A DNA stretch of 64,000 bases, taken from NCBI RefSeq assembly GCF_010183535.1, contig NC_071329.1, positions 19,606,879-19,670,878 of the forward strand, written 5' to 3'. Of this stretch, positions 1 to 10,710 are shown piece after piece. Within the stretch, counting starts at the first letter, position 1, and each line of letters begins with the position of its first letter. This DNA comes from Caenorhabditis remanei. Taxonomy: Eukaryota > Nematoda > Chromadorea > Rhabditida > Rhabditidae. Made by a program: the position numbers and the translations under genes. A model generated the notes under the pieces. The model did no database searches, was not told the DNA's origin, and saw only the letters and a list, made by a program, of their open reading frames with translations.

Positions 1-430
1 TTCACCAGAAAGGGTTTTTACCGCAGGGGCTTCATTGCCTGTCTCCGTTTCCCTTTCTACCTTTTTTGAAACTTTTGGAATTTAGTGATTTTTTGAATAA
101 ATAAATATTTTGATTTTTTATTTGTTTTGTTGTTATAAGAACAAAAATTATCAAACAGACAGACTGTAATCAACATCATCTGCCCTCGCAATCTGAACCG
201 CCGTACGAGAAGTGTATTCTCAACGTGATTTTTGAGGAATGATTCTTCTTTGGCGGGTTCTGTGTTGACTGCGGAAAACGGCAGGAGGGAACTAAAGGGG
301 CTGAGATGTGAATCTATTTGTTGAGACAATATTTTTAGCACAAAAAATGTCAAAGAGATCGTTATTTTTACATTTTTAGAAACTCCCATCATCTAAGTCT
401 TCATCGCTCCAGAACTTGTCGAATTTTTAG
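1..430. repeat. degenerate partial copy of the 1.1-1.74 kb segment
   Basis: Two stretches match sequence about 1 kb to the right in the same order. About 165-300 resembles 1100-1190 (shared words CTCGCAATCTGAA and GGCAGGAGGGAACTA). About 320-420 resembles 1610-1735, including the end of exon 5 of the neighbouring gene (ATCGCTCCAG, ACTTGTC). No intact open frame survives. It looks like a decayed local duplication of the 3' part of the membrane-protein gene, perhaps the edge of a paralogue outside the window. Confidence 0.5.
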
Positions 431-577
431 TGCAAGCATAAGGAGTTTAGATTTTGTCTGTTTTGTCAGATTTCCACAGAGTTCATAATGAAAAAAATTA
501 AATTAAATCTTTCATTTTTCAAAAAATCACCCGTTTCAATTTTTCTTAAAATCTCAGTTTTCTCCAAAATCCGTCTC

Positions 578-3500
578 TTAATTGGGTTTCTGATGACAAG
601 TAGTCGTATCCGATGGCCAGCTGAATTGAAACGTGGCTACCACAGCTCCACTCCTATACCTATACCACAGCATGAGGTCATCACCAATCCAAGCTCCGCC
701 TCCAAACTGGCCGTCAAATCGGTATTGAACGTATTCGGGTTCTGAGAGGATTGTGACACAATTGGATTTAAGGTTTCGGCGGGTTATGTAGAGTTGGGTA
801 GGGTAGATTATGGCGATGAGAAGGTGCTCGATGTCGTCGTCGATGCGGGAAGAGATTCTGAAAAATACAAGGCGTTTCTTGGGACCTGAGAATTGCCTAT
901 TATGAAAAAATTAGGCAGACCGGATTTTGACAGGATATCTAACGTTATTAGGGTTTTGATGATAACCTAAAGCTTCCAATGGAGCAATCAGTGGTGCAAA
1001 AAAACTTTTGAACTGTTTATAATTTTCCTTACAAGTTCCTAATGATCTCCTAGTTTCGGTTTCTGTTTGGCCCTTTTGATCTTTTGGAAAAATCGAATTT
1101 AATCTGCGCTCGCAATCTGAATCGCCGCCCGAAATATGTATTCTTTACGTGTTGTTTGAAAATAAATGTGGCAGGAGGGAACTAGGATATAATTCTTGTA
1201 ACATTTGGGAGATTGAGATATGTCAACAGTACCGGTCGAACGGTTATTGAATTTGGCTGTTTTCAGTTGAAAATTTCCAATTTTGAGAGTGTTTTGTGGC
1301 AATACTAATTGTCACATCACTTAGATTTTGATGGTTCTTAGAGAGGGAGGGGGGAGCAGAGCTACATTTTTGTAGTTGACAACATTTTTGTATGGGCATT
1401 CCCTAGAGAGTTATAGTCATTTTAAGATTACAGCTCAAAAATCTTACTATTTTGCACTGAATTTGGTCGATTTGAGAGAGAAATTATTTCGTCGATACGT
1501 AACTCTCTGGGGAGTGCCCGTACAGAAAAGTTGTCAACTCCAAAAATGGAGATTTACTTTTAATCTGTATGATTCTTTAAAAATCTGCTTGATGGGACAA
1601 TCAGCGGTACTGTATATCTTTAGACATAATTTTTAGCACTGAAATATCAAAGAGAGACTTAAAATTGTATGTTTAGTTTAGAGAAAAAAACTCACATCAT
1701 TGGAGTCCCCATCGCTCCAGTACTTGTCAAATTCGTAGTCCCATTAACATCCATTCCATAATAAATCACATTTTCTAACGTCTCCGATCTGTTAAACAGC
1801 AACAGGTCTCCTTTCTGACTAATAACGCTGTCCAACTTCCACATGGCATCTAAATTCCTAACTTCAGATGTCGTCACCAAATTTCGAATCGGATTCAGAA
1901 GACCCGAAGAAGTTGTTGTATTTGGACACATCTGTGTCGCACCAATATTCACTGTCCCATCGGTTCCATTGAGAGTTGTAGTTTGTAGTGTGCAGGTATT
2001 CGCTTGCCACGTCACCAGGTACAAATTATTGGTTTCCGACACTTGAATTTCACACGGTGGATCTGAGACTTGAAATTGATAGCCGTAGACGGAGCAATAA
2101 GCTCCGCCCCCTCCTTTACATTGGAAACAGCAGTAGATGATGTCAGAGGGCTGTAGATTCGCCACACCTCCTCGGATTTTCAGAATGTTACAGGTATCAC
2201 ACTGCCACGTGTCGAACTTTAAGGTTGCTTTATTGATTTTTTGAGTGGATGGCTCGAAAATTATAAGGGACTGGGACTCTTGAGCCCAACCAAGTATCCG
2301 ATTCTGCCACGTGAATCCCAAGTTTTCTGGTGTGAAAGAGGTCAAATTAGTGACGTTAAAATCGTAATATTCAGAAGTGGTTTTCAGAACAAATGCAAAG
2401 AGATATGGGGAACCTGGAGATAATGTGATAGGTGGAGGAGGGGTGGGTGGAGTGGGTGGAGTGGTGAGAACGTCGTTGGGGTAGTTGTTGTTGTTGTTGC
2501 CTGGAACAGTTTTTTTTAAATGAAAATTAGATTTTTTGGTTCATTACATTGGTTCAAATGAGGGCAAGCAGATCCACAGTAGTCCCAAACTAACTAGGGA
2601 AGGTCATGGAGTCGGAGTTATGGGACGTGACTTATATCATTGAAAAGCTGAGAAAACGCTGATTCTAAATCTATATTTAGTTTTTGCCCTTGAGGTCTAG
2701 TATTTGAGAAAAGTGAGGTCAAAGTTTGGACAAGCCATTGCCATCTTGACGTGCAAAAACAATCGGTACGTTTTGAACTGGTCAAAACAGACCCAATTTT
2801 GGTATCGAGAACATTTTAGGCAACCCAATTCGCCACAACCGGAATCATAGAAATCTTCGGGCGTGACTATGTCCATACAGTATTCCGCTACCGTCGTAAA
2901 TTTTAGCTTGTTGGCATCCTGATTCCTGTATCCAGACTTCTTCCATGCTTCCGGACAAAAGGTCGAAATTTTCCAAAAAATGATGGCCGGCCGGAATTAA
3001 ACCCTACTATTTTCGTTGGTTAAGAAGGTAATGACTTGTCAGGGGTCAAAACTTTGACCTCATGTTTAAGCTTTCCAATGATATAGGTAACGTCCTATAA
3101 CTCCAAACTGACTCCATGACTTTTCCTAGTAAACCCTGTTCTACCTTCATAGTCTTGACGACTTTCGTCTTTTTAAAAAAAAGTTCCTAAGACGAATATT
3201 TCCAGTTAAAGCTCACCACTATTAACCAGCAACAGTATCAACAAAACTATCGCTGCAGCTATGAAGAACAACAGTAATATCAAAAGACTGCACAAACAGA
3301 ACTGACGTCGACGGGACCAGTGTCGGATAGATTCTATGCAGCCGCATTGGAAGAAGCCTGGAAAATAGAGTGATACCTTTTTTTACGGTTTTTGGTCCAG
3401 AGATTGCGTACAGAACTTCAGATTTTTCGGTTTCGGAAGCGATTTCCGTGATTTTTCCGTTGAACTCATTGATCGTGAGCTTGAAAACGAGTTTTTGACG

Positions 3501-4113
3501 CAATATTTCACTACAGTACGGTTACTGTACTTATATTTGTCAAATTTCCTCTACAAATTGCTAATTTTAGCTCAATTTTACGATTTTTACCCTCAAAACA
3601 TCCTACTTTCATTTTCAGCGCCGCCCATCCACCAACGAGTGCTGATCAATCACTCATCAGAATCTCCGCAGCGACACAAGCACGTTTTCAGATTTTTAAG
3701 ACAATCAATCTTTTTTTGGTGGTTTCGAATAAATGTTAGTCACAGAGACAAGTGAATTATCAACTCACTTCTCCAATTCCTTCCGGATTCTCGTTCCTCT
3801 GATCCTCTATCGTGCCGCCATGAATCAATCCTCACAAAATCTTCATTGGTCAGTTGGGCGGAGGGAAAACGGACTGTCTTGTTAGCGGTTTCCTGGAAAA
3901 CATGAAATTTTTTAAAGTAATGAATATACAATTTTCCTGCTAGACTATAAACTACAAAAAATGAAAAACACAGGCTTACTGATCTGTTAGTTCCGCTTAA
4001 AAAACATAATTGGGTCTGCTAAAAAATTTACAAACCGGATTTCCAATAGCAATCGTATCTGAATCCTTCCGATGCCTTCGTTCAAATTGTGATGATGACG
4101 TGGCAGATGTCAT
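578..4113 (-). CDS. type II single-pass membrane protein, large cysteine-rich extracellular part, unknown family
   Basis: Exons on the minus strand: 4036-4113, 3769-3892, 3217-3357, 1696-2500 and 578-857, all in frame (475 aa). The N-terminal ~80 residues are hydrophilic and probably cytoplasmic. A basic stretch ending RRRQFCLCS leads into a 25-residue hydrophobic segment ([20 protein letters not shown]), so the chain should be anchored N-in. A short Pro/Thr linker ([12 protein letters not shown]) follows, then about 350 residues with paired cysteines (CDTC, CCFQC) and several N-glycosylation sequons. I do not recognise a named domain. The start is uncertain: I chose the ATG at 4113 inside the first confident exon. 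An upstream ATG at 4310 opens 27 plausible codons, but no donor there joins in phase. Introns 4 and 5 carry the foldback repeats at 2590-3150 and 1361-1552. Confidence 0.7.
1361..1552. repeat. foldback repeat, GTAGTTGACAAC family
   Basis: Inverted arms at about 1361-1413 and 1497-1552 share TTTTTGTAGTTGACAAC and CTAGAGAGTTA-like words, in opposite orientation. It lies in the last intron of the minus-strand membrane-protein gene. Related sequence occurs at 6712-6905, 10643-10700, 32640-32690 and, more distantly, near 35.1-35.3 kb. Confidence 0.65.
2590..3150. repeat. inverted-repeat element in an intron
   Basis: The left arm (about 2605-2760) and right arm (about 3015-3145) are diverged reverse complements. 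Both contain GTCATGGAGTC, GAGTTAT, TATATCATTG and GAGGTCAAAGTTT in mirrored order. The middle (2760-3010) is unique here. It fills most of intron 4 (2501-3216) and encodes nothing recognisable, so it is probably a non-autonomous DNA transposon relic. Confidence 0.6.
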
Positions 4114-5366
4114 TTCATCATCCTCCTCCTCTGGTTTCACCCTGAAACATTTTTTGATAATTAGGATAATTATATGATAATTATATCAAAACTTCTCTAG
4201 GAGGAAATCGTCAAATAAAAAAGACCCACATTTCTTTTTCTTTTCGCAATAAAAAACTGTGTCCGTGCTCCACTGCTCTCTTCTTGGTTGGAAGTCAAAT
4301 ACACACCCATTTTCTCCGTTTTTCTCCTCTAACCGTTATCAGAAAATAGTCTTTATACTGTGCAAATAGATGAATAGTTATAGAGAAAGAGAGTAAGAGA
4401 GTGTAATGATTTTTTTTAAAGAAAAATTAGATAACAAAAATTTGTGATTTTGATTTTTTGGAAAAGGACACAGCTGATATCATACTTGTCACCGGAGACT
4501 GGGGACCGTAATAAAGTGTCATTTTTGAGGATTTTGTCATTTTTGGAATCCGTATTATAAATATGACATGGATATCGTTGAAATTTTAATCTCAGGTTAG
4601 GTTTTGGAGTTTTTGATTCAAATCATGTTGCAACGTTTATTTTTTTTTAATAAATATGGTAAGTATGGTAGTTGGAGTTTTGGGTAAGGAAGCGGAGTTA
4701 TCGGTGTGTGCAGTTCTGGCAGGTGCGTTGCGTGCGCGTCGCGGTTTATATTGAAAAATACGACAAATAAACCTGAAAATTCTTGTCAAATTCAAATTTG
4801 GCACTTAGTCATTTTTTGGCACCGTTGTGCGACGGAGCGCATTTCCGCACGATACCCCACCGAATCTCCCGAAGAGAAACGCTGGAGAAAAAAACATCTG
4901 AATAAAAATGGGCGGTGTCTGTTTTGCAACTTCGCCGCGCAGTTTTATCGCTAATTTTTTTAAACGAATTTTGTTTTAACTTTCGCAAAAATGAATAGTG
5001 TCACCTTCAGAGACTCCCACAAAATTAATGTGAGTTCTCTCCCCAGTAACAATCGTATAACTTCTTGCGTTTCACGTTGCCAAAAACATACTGGCGCACC
5101 TTCGGCGCGTTTTAACAACAAAAAACTGTCTCTGCTGTCGGGCGCGCCGTCAACGCGTTTTGTCTTGTCAATATTTTATTTTTCTGATTAATGTTTCTTT
5201 TTCACGTGGAACTCCCTAATTTTCAATGAATTTACATTTACCAACCAAAAAAGTTCTGTCGTGAACTCTTTCCATTTTTATTCATTCTACTACCCCAGAA
5301 AACGTGAAGGTCAACTTTTTTGGGTATAAAACATTCAAGAAAACGGTCAGTTTGTATCGCAAAGAG
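4114..5366. other. intergenic, probable divergent promoter
   Basis: This is the space between the minus-strand membrane gene and the plus-strand Thr/Pro-rich gene, which are transcribed divergently. It holds a possible upstream exon (ATG at 4310), A+T-rich tracts, and two copies of the ACGCG...GCGCCAG dispersed motif near 5093-5113 and 5138-5160. An 82-codon open frame at 4706-4954 has no splice or domain support. Confidence 0.5.
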
Positions 5367-6004
5367 ATGAAGTCTCTCCACTTCTGCTCTCTTCTCTTCT
5401 TCCTCTTCTTCATAATCAATTCACTTCTATGCGACGATGAAATAACAACGGAAAAGACGACGATGGAGGAATTGAGGTAAATTTTTGGGTACTTTTTACA
5501 GAAACGTCGTAAGATATAATGTTTGGTACGCAGTCACCCTGTGTTTCCGTACCAAACATCAGATTTTACGACAAATTCTTAACACTGCTGAAAATTGAAG
5601 GCCAGAGGTAATCGACACCTCTGAATCCGAATATGATCTCAAAATTTCAAAATTCCAGCTCGTCAACCGTAGCTGTCACCAACCCACCAACCACAACAGC
5701 AGAACCACTACCTCCACTACCCACCGATCCACCAACAACTCCAACTACAGTACCACCAGTGACCACCACCAAAGCTCCGCCCCCGCCATCATCATCGACA
5801 CAAACTCCTGCGAATCCACGTCATCGAAAGACAACGTCTCCAGAACCAGGAGTGCCAGACGACGACTACAATGGAAGAGACGATTTAGATTGTGCCAAGG
5901 AGTTTTTGTGTTTCTCCGAGAACCCAATGGCATCTCCACATCTTCTTAAAAATTTGAACTTTTTATTATGTGTTTCTGTAGTTGTGTTGGTTTTTGGAGT
6001 TTGA
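5367..6004 (+). CDS. secreted Thr/Pro-rich protein, possible GPI-anchored surface protein
   Basis: Exons 5367-5476 and 5659-6004 join in phase (151 aa). An N-terminal signal peptide (MKSLHFCSLLFFLFFII...) is followed by an acidic/Thr segment, then ~65 residues rich in Thr and Pro (repeated TTT, PPTTP), as in mucin-like O-glycosylated linkers. The C-terminus is a hydrophobic tail (NFLLCVSVVVLVFGV) with no charged residues after it, preceded by small residues. That is the pattern of a GPI-attachment signal, although a single transmembrane segment is possible. An AATAAA lies directly after the stop. The 182-nt intron contains a hairpin (about 5505-5572) whose arms carry GTTTGGTAC/GTACCAAAC. No family assigned. 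Confidence 0.75.
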
Positions 6005-6402
6005 AATAAATTATTTAAAATAAACGCGTTAAAGGTGCGCCAGACAATCAACGCATTCGATTGTAAACCCGTTAAGAGTGTGCAGAACTGTTCCCCGTTT
6101 TAGAAAGATTCCAAATTTTCAAGAAAAGCGCCGGAGGCGCACCAGACTACACATTCTGATATGGGACTAAGAAAAACGCGTCACATGAGCGCCAGACTAA
6201 CGAAATCCGGAAAAATACCATCCTTGTAATACGCGCCACAGGCACCCCAGCCTCTTCCTGAAATTATAGAAAAAAGGAAAACAGATGAGATGACTTTATT
6301 TTAGTGCTCTTTTTTTACAAAAGACCCAAAAAATTGTGGTAGCAAAACTCAGAAATTCAGATTCAGACAAAACATTATACAGGAAAAAGGGGCGGAGTCT
6401 AT

Positions 6403-7176
6403 CTAAAAATAATACGGAATATCATGATAGAATCCGACACACTCATCGTCGATTTGTTGTTGAATTGGAACGATCTGCGTCTCCTCGTTCGACACACTCT
6501 CTCCTGTCACCAATGGATCGATCAGTTCGGAGAGACGAAGGGATGGGGAGATCATTCGTTTCGAACGTTTTGAGGCGAGCTCGGCAGCTGAAAATTGTTT
6601 TTTTAATGAAATTAACGCAAAAAATATTGCCTAATTATTAAAAATGCCAAAGTTTGTCATGTCCCCTTGGTGACATTTTTGTCCCACTTATTCTAAAATT
6701 CTATTTTCTGGTAGATCAAAATATGGGCTACATTTTTGTAGTTGACAACTTTCTGATAGCTACTCACGTTTTTGAGATATACGTCTTTAAAGGTGACCGC
6801 TTGGCGCATTTCCAGAAAGTTGGCTATCTTTAAAAGCGCATATCTCAAAAGTGGGCGACGCTATCAAAAAGTTGTCAATTACGAAAATGAAGCCATATGT
6901 TTGGTCTATCAGAAAAATATAAATGTGTAACAGTTGTGTTAAAACAAAATAATGAAAAAGCTGTTCAAAACCAATGTTTATTTGTAGTTGGCACAAACCT
7001 CTCTCACGACATCTCATGGCCTTCTTGATGTCATTCAACTGATCAATGGTGTCCTTGAGTGCATTGATCCGATGGAGAGTAAGAGATGGAGCTAGTTCTC
7101 TTTTTGAATAAAATGGAAGAGAAAGTACAGATAGTGTGCAAACGGAGAGAAGAATACAGATATACAGAGAGTTCAT
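6403..7176 (-). CDS. small secreted peptide precursor
   Basis: Exons 6999-7176 and 6403-6587 (minus) join in phase (120 aa). The product starts with a clear signal peptide (MNSLYICILLSVCTLSVLS). The mature part is short and hydrophilic. It has dibasic sites (SKRE, SKRSKRM) that could be cut by prohormone convertases, which would release fragments such as the segment starting MISPSLRLSEL, and a tyrosine-rich C-terminus (GFYHDIPYYF). Only a few cysteines are present, so it is not an obvious insulin-like or disulfide-knot peptide. It may be a neuropeptide-like precursor, but I recognise no family. The intron (6588-6998) contains a GTAGTTGACAAC foldback repeat. Confidence 0.65.
6712..6905. repeat. 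foldback repeat, GTAGTTGACAAC family
   Basis: Outer ends GTAGATCAAAATATGG (left) and CCATATGTTTGGTCTAT (right) are mirrored, as are TTTTTGTAGTTGACAAC near 6731 and GTTGTCAATTACGAAAATG near 6871. The inner arms share GAGATATACG/GCATATCTC. It lies wholly inside the intron of the secreted-peptide gene. Confidence 0.65.
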
Positions 7177-8576
7177 TGTGATGGTTGGAGGTTGAAGGGG
7201 GTTCTGGAAAAATCATTTTTTGACAAATAGGTTTGGTTTTTTAAAGATATAAGCACAATGTTGAGGAAGAAGAGTGTTTAAAAATTGCGTTAGGAGAATA
7301 GAAAAATAGGAAAGATGGCAGAGAAAATACCCTTGTCACCCCCCTTTATCACAGTCCACGGATCCCGCCGCCACTTTCACCACCGGTGGTGTACCCGATA
7401 ACAAGTCTGACCAGTAATCTTGCATCCCAGGTTCAATTCTTTCTCCTCGCAATTATTTTTTCCTTTTTTTGACAAGCATGGGGATATATTTATTTTCAAG
7501 TTAAAGGAGTTCTATCGTAATGAAACAACAGTTTTCACATTTTCAAAAATTAAATTTTTGTAATTTTTCTTTCCTAAAAATCTGAAAATAAGACACATCA
7601 AGAACAACTTTTTGTGCCTGGATAGACCAAGTAAACATTGTTCGATCCCACGGTCAGAAAAAGTTTCATGGGAAAAAATGTTTGTACCAAGAAAACATTT
7701 GGACAATCAAAGGTTATTACAAGAAACAACTTTTTCAGAATCTATTTTAATAAATTCTTTTTTCCAGATTTCAAAAAAATCAAAAATCGTGTCAAAAAGA
7801 AGACACTGAAATGAAAACAAACGAATAAAAAAAAAGAAGAGAGAAATGGGATTGAAAAAAGAAAAAAAAGTAGTAAAAAAAAGATATTTACTCTTTTCTA
7901 TTTATCTGAAAAAGAACTCATTTCTTCTCCTCTCAACCCCAATTTGTACTCTTTTCTCTCCCATTTTATTGCAGAAAAAGTGGGTGGAGCTTGTTCTGAC
8001 CCGGAAGAAGGGGAGCTAGGATGTTTCTGGGCAGAGGATGGTTTTTAGACAATTTTTGAAATCTGTGAATTTGTCGTGAGATATGGTACATACACAGAAA
8101 TGGAGCTACAGTAACCCAAAAAAGCATATAGAGGTATATAAAGCATCCTGCATCTGAATTTGATGTCCAAAAACGGAAAAAATGTGCGATAATTAAGAAA
8201 CCTAACTAAGAAGTGATGTGTTGATACATTCTTCATTTCCTAGTTTTGATCAAAATGTTTCCAGAAAATTATAGGTTTACACCTGAAAACAATCTAACTA
8301 TGGGGTAATTATCTCAGAAAAAAATAATCTGGCAAAAATATTTCGAAAAATAAAAAGTGATGAGAATATTATTAATGACAAATTTATACGAATAATGACA
8401 CACCTTGTGCAAAAAAATGTGCTAAAAATATTATTATTGGAAAAGTCAAGAGGTGTGGTAAGTACGAATTTTTGAAAAACGGGCTCAAGCAGAGCAGTGG
8501 GAAATTGGATTTGGAATCAAATCTAAATATCAAAGCAGAAACCGCCAATAACTGTAAAAAACGTAAGCAGACCCAA

Positions 8577-9615
8577 TACTACTCGGCAGTCATGTGGCAA
8601 CTTTAGGGCGGAAGTTGAGGTCGATTCGGCTTTAGATCGGATCTTGCTCACCTTCTGGCCGGAAGTTTAACGATTTCAGACTTTAGGTCGGATCTTGGTC
8701 AGCTTTTGGGCGGAAGTTGAAGCAATTTCGGTACTTTTACCCGCAAGTTGAAGGAACGGCGACTTTAGATCGGATCTTGGTCACCTTCTGGTCAGAAGTT
8801 AAGAGAATGTCGGCTTTAGCTCGGACATTGGTCGGCTTCTGATCACAAGTTTCGATCTGACTGTCCGCCGTCGGAAGTTGATCGGACCTTGGTCGGATTT
8901 TAAGAGCGTCGCGTGTCTCGCAACGCGTGCTTTTTGCTTTTTTCAATAATTTTTCAAAGTTTTATTTATTATTTCGTCTTACTGATGAACGTTTTTTGAT
9001 TCAATTTAGCTTATTTTTATCAAAACTTAAATTATTTTTCATTCAGATTCCGAAATTTCATGGAGATAAACGAATTTCGTTAGTTGAGGTGCTCAAGTTC
9101 AGTGGAAAAGTTATTGTAAGTGATTTTTTATCTCATAACCGAAAATCTCCAAGTTTTTTCAGGTTCTCACTAAACAGCAAACAATACGAACTTCCCACCT
9201 TGAATATATCGACAGAAGGTAACATATGAAAGTGAAAAAACATAATTAAATAATGTGTTTTACAGAAATTTTCTGACGAAGTCTACACGTTGACAACAAA
9301 TCGAGCACACCAGGAATACTTCGAAAAATAATTGTATTTAGTTGTTTTTTTTTTGTATTTTTTAAAACTTATACTTTTTTATGTATAGTCCTTTTAGTGA
9401 ATAAATTGTAATATATGATATTTCAGCTGTTTTTGTGCGCGAAAAATAAATCAATGAAGCGATCGAGGGGTTCCATGCGGTCCGTGTCAGAAGTTGGTCG
9501 GAAGTTGGTCGTATCTTGGTCGGCTTTAGCAGCGGTCTTGTCCAGAATCTGACCAACCTCCGAGCTGAAGCCGACCAACTTCCGCGCTAAAGTTGCCGGT
9601 GACTGCCGAGTAGTA
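8577..9615. mobile_element. non-autonomous DNA transposon with TACTACTCGGCAGTCA termini
   Basis: The left end TACTACTCGGCAGTCA (8577) is the reverse complement of the right end TGACTGCCGAGTAGTA (9615). The arms stay similar for about 45 bp. Subterminal regions (8600-8900 and 9480-9600) are built from diverged tandem units containing CGGCTTTAG, TCGGATCTTGGTC and CGGAAGTT. The core (about 8945-9330) contains exon-like stretches: an acceptor at about 9046, a GTAAGT donor near 9116, and another acceptor/donor pair. This suggests a decayed captured gene fragment. No transposase is visible. Confidence 0.7.
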
Positions 9616-10632
9616 ATCTCAAAATTTCGATTTAAGTTAAGCAGACCCGCTCTATCATTCTAAGGCGACCTATTTCTTTTTGGGTCTGTTTATTTCCTAC
9701 GTTGTAGCTTGTAGCCTATCAAACCAAACTCCCAAAACACAACCCTATTTCGTAAAGTGATGAAAATCGCAAAGATCCCTCGAAAGTGCAAAAAAGTGAC
9801 GAGTAGCTTGGCGCGGAGCCTAGATTGGATAAGGAAATAGGTACATCATATTATGAAAGTTACGACAACCCTGCTAAACTACAGACTACAAAACTTCAGC
9901 AGCTCAAAAAATTGCGCTTCAAAAGACACTGTTTTTCAATGAAAATGTTCGGGACATAGAAAAGTGGGCGGAGCCTAAGAATGTCAGACTACAAAATACA
10001 AAATATGTGCTATAACCAGAATTTATAGTGCCGTAGCCTTAAGAGAATACGAGATCAGGAAAGTTAGCTGGAAAAAGGAAAAAGTGGGCGGGGCCTCTAG
10101 AAGACCCAAATAACTTCCCTAAGTGGGCGGAGCCTAAGCATAACGGGCGGAGCAGTTCAAAAAGCAAGGAGCAATAAATCATATCTCGGATACTTTTTGG
10201 TTCTAAAAAAGAATTGTCTTGTCTTAACCCACCATCTCCCATAAATCTAGAGAAGGGGTCGGTCTCATGAGATTAGTAAAGTAAAAAAGTGGGGAAGAGG
10301 AGCAAGCGGAGGCGGGAAGGGTGTTAAAATGGGGAAGGAGGAGAAGACATAAAAATGATGGAATGACGCGCGAAATTTTAGCAGTGGGGTAGTAGTAGAC
10401 ACCCTAGTACTATGACCCTTATTCGGGTAGTAGACAAATGACATTTTGATGTTGGGTCGGTCATTCGGGACCCTGAATAGTAAATGGCAGAATTAATTTA
10501 TTGTTTAGAACGGGTGTCTGTTTGAAAAAACTAAAAAACTACAAACAAAATTTTGTTCAGCATTTTTTCTTGAAAATCGACAAATTTCGACACCACAAAA
10601 ATTAACTGTTTTTAATTTAGATGCATTGCGTA

Positions 10633-10710
10633 TATCAAACATTGATCTCTATTTTTGTAGTTGACAACTTTTTTGTACGGACGCTCCCTAGAGAGTTACG
10701 GTAGCTTGTA
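10633..10710. repeat. half copy of the GTAGTTGACAAC foldback
   Basis: It contains TTTTTGTAGTTGACAAC followed by CCCTAGAGAGTTACGG, matching the left arm of the 1361-1552 element. No inverted partner is visible nearby, so only one arm remains. Confidence 0.55.

Noticed and set aside
4706..4954. 82-codon open frame with several cysteines
   Set aside because: Isolated, with no acceptor before it and no recognisable motif. It lies in a likely promoter region between divergent genes.
7360..7450. tRNA-like stretch around GGTTCAATTC
   Set aside because: A T-loop-like GGTTCAATTC is present, but I could not find a matching acceptor stem, D-arm or anticodon arm.
8927..9229. Continuous 100-codon frame inside the transposon as a gene
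   Set aside because: It crosses what look like two introns (GTAAGT...TTTTTTCAG). The spliced reading gives better peptides, but phases fail at the third piece, so I kept it as transposon cargo only.
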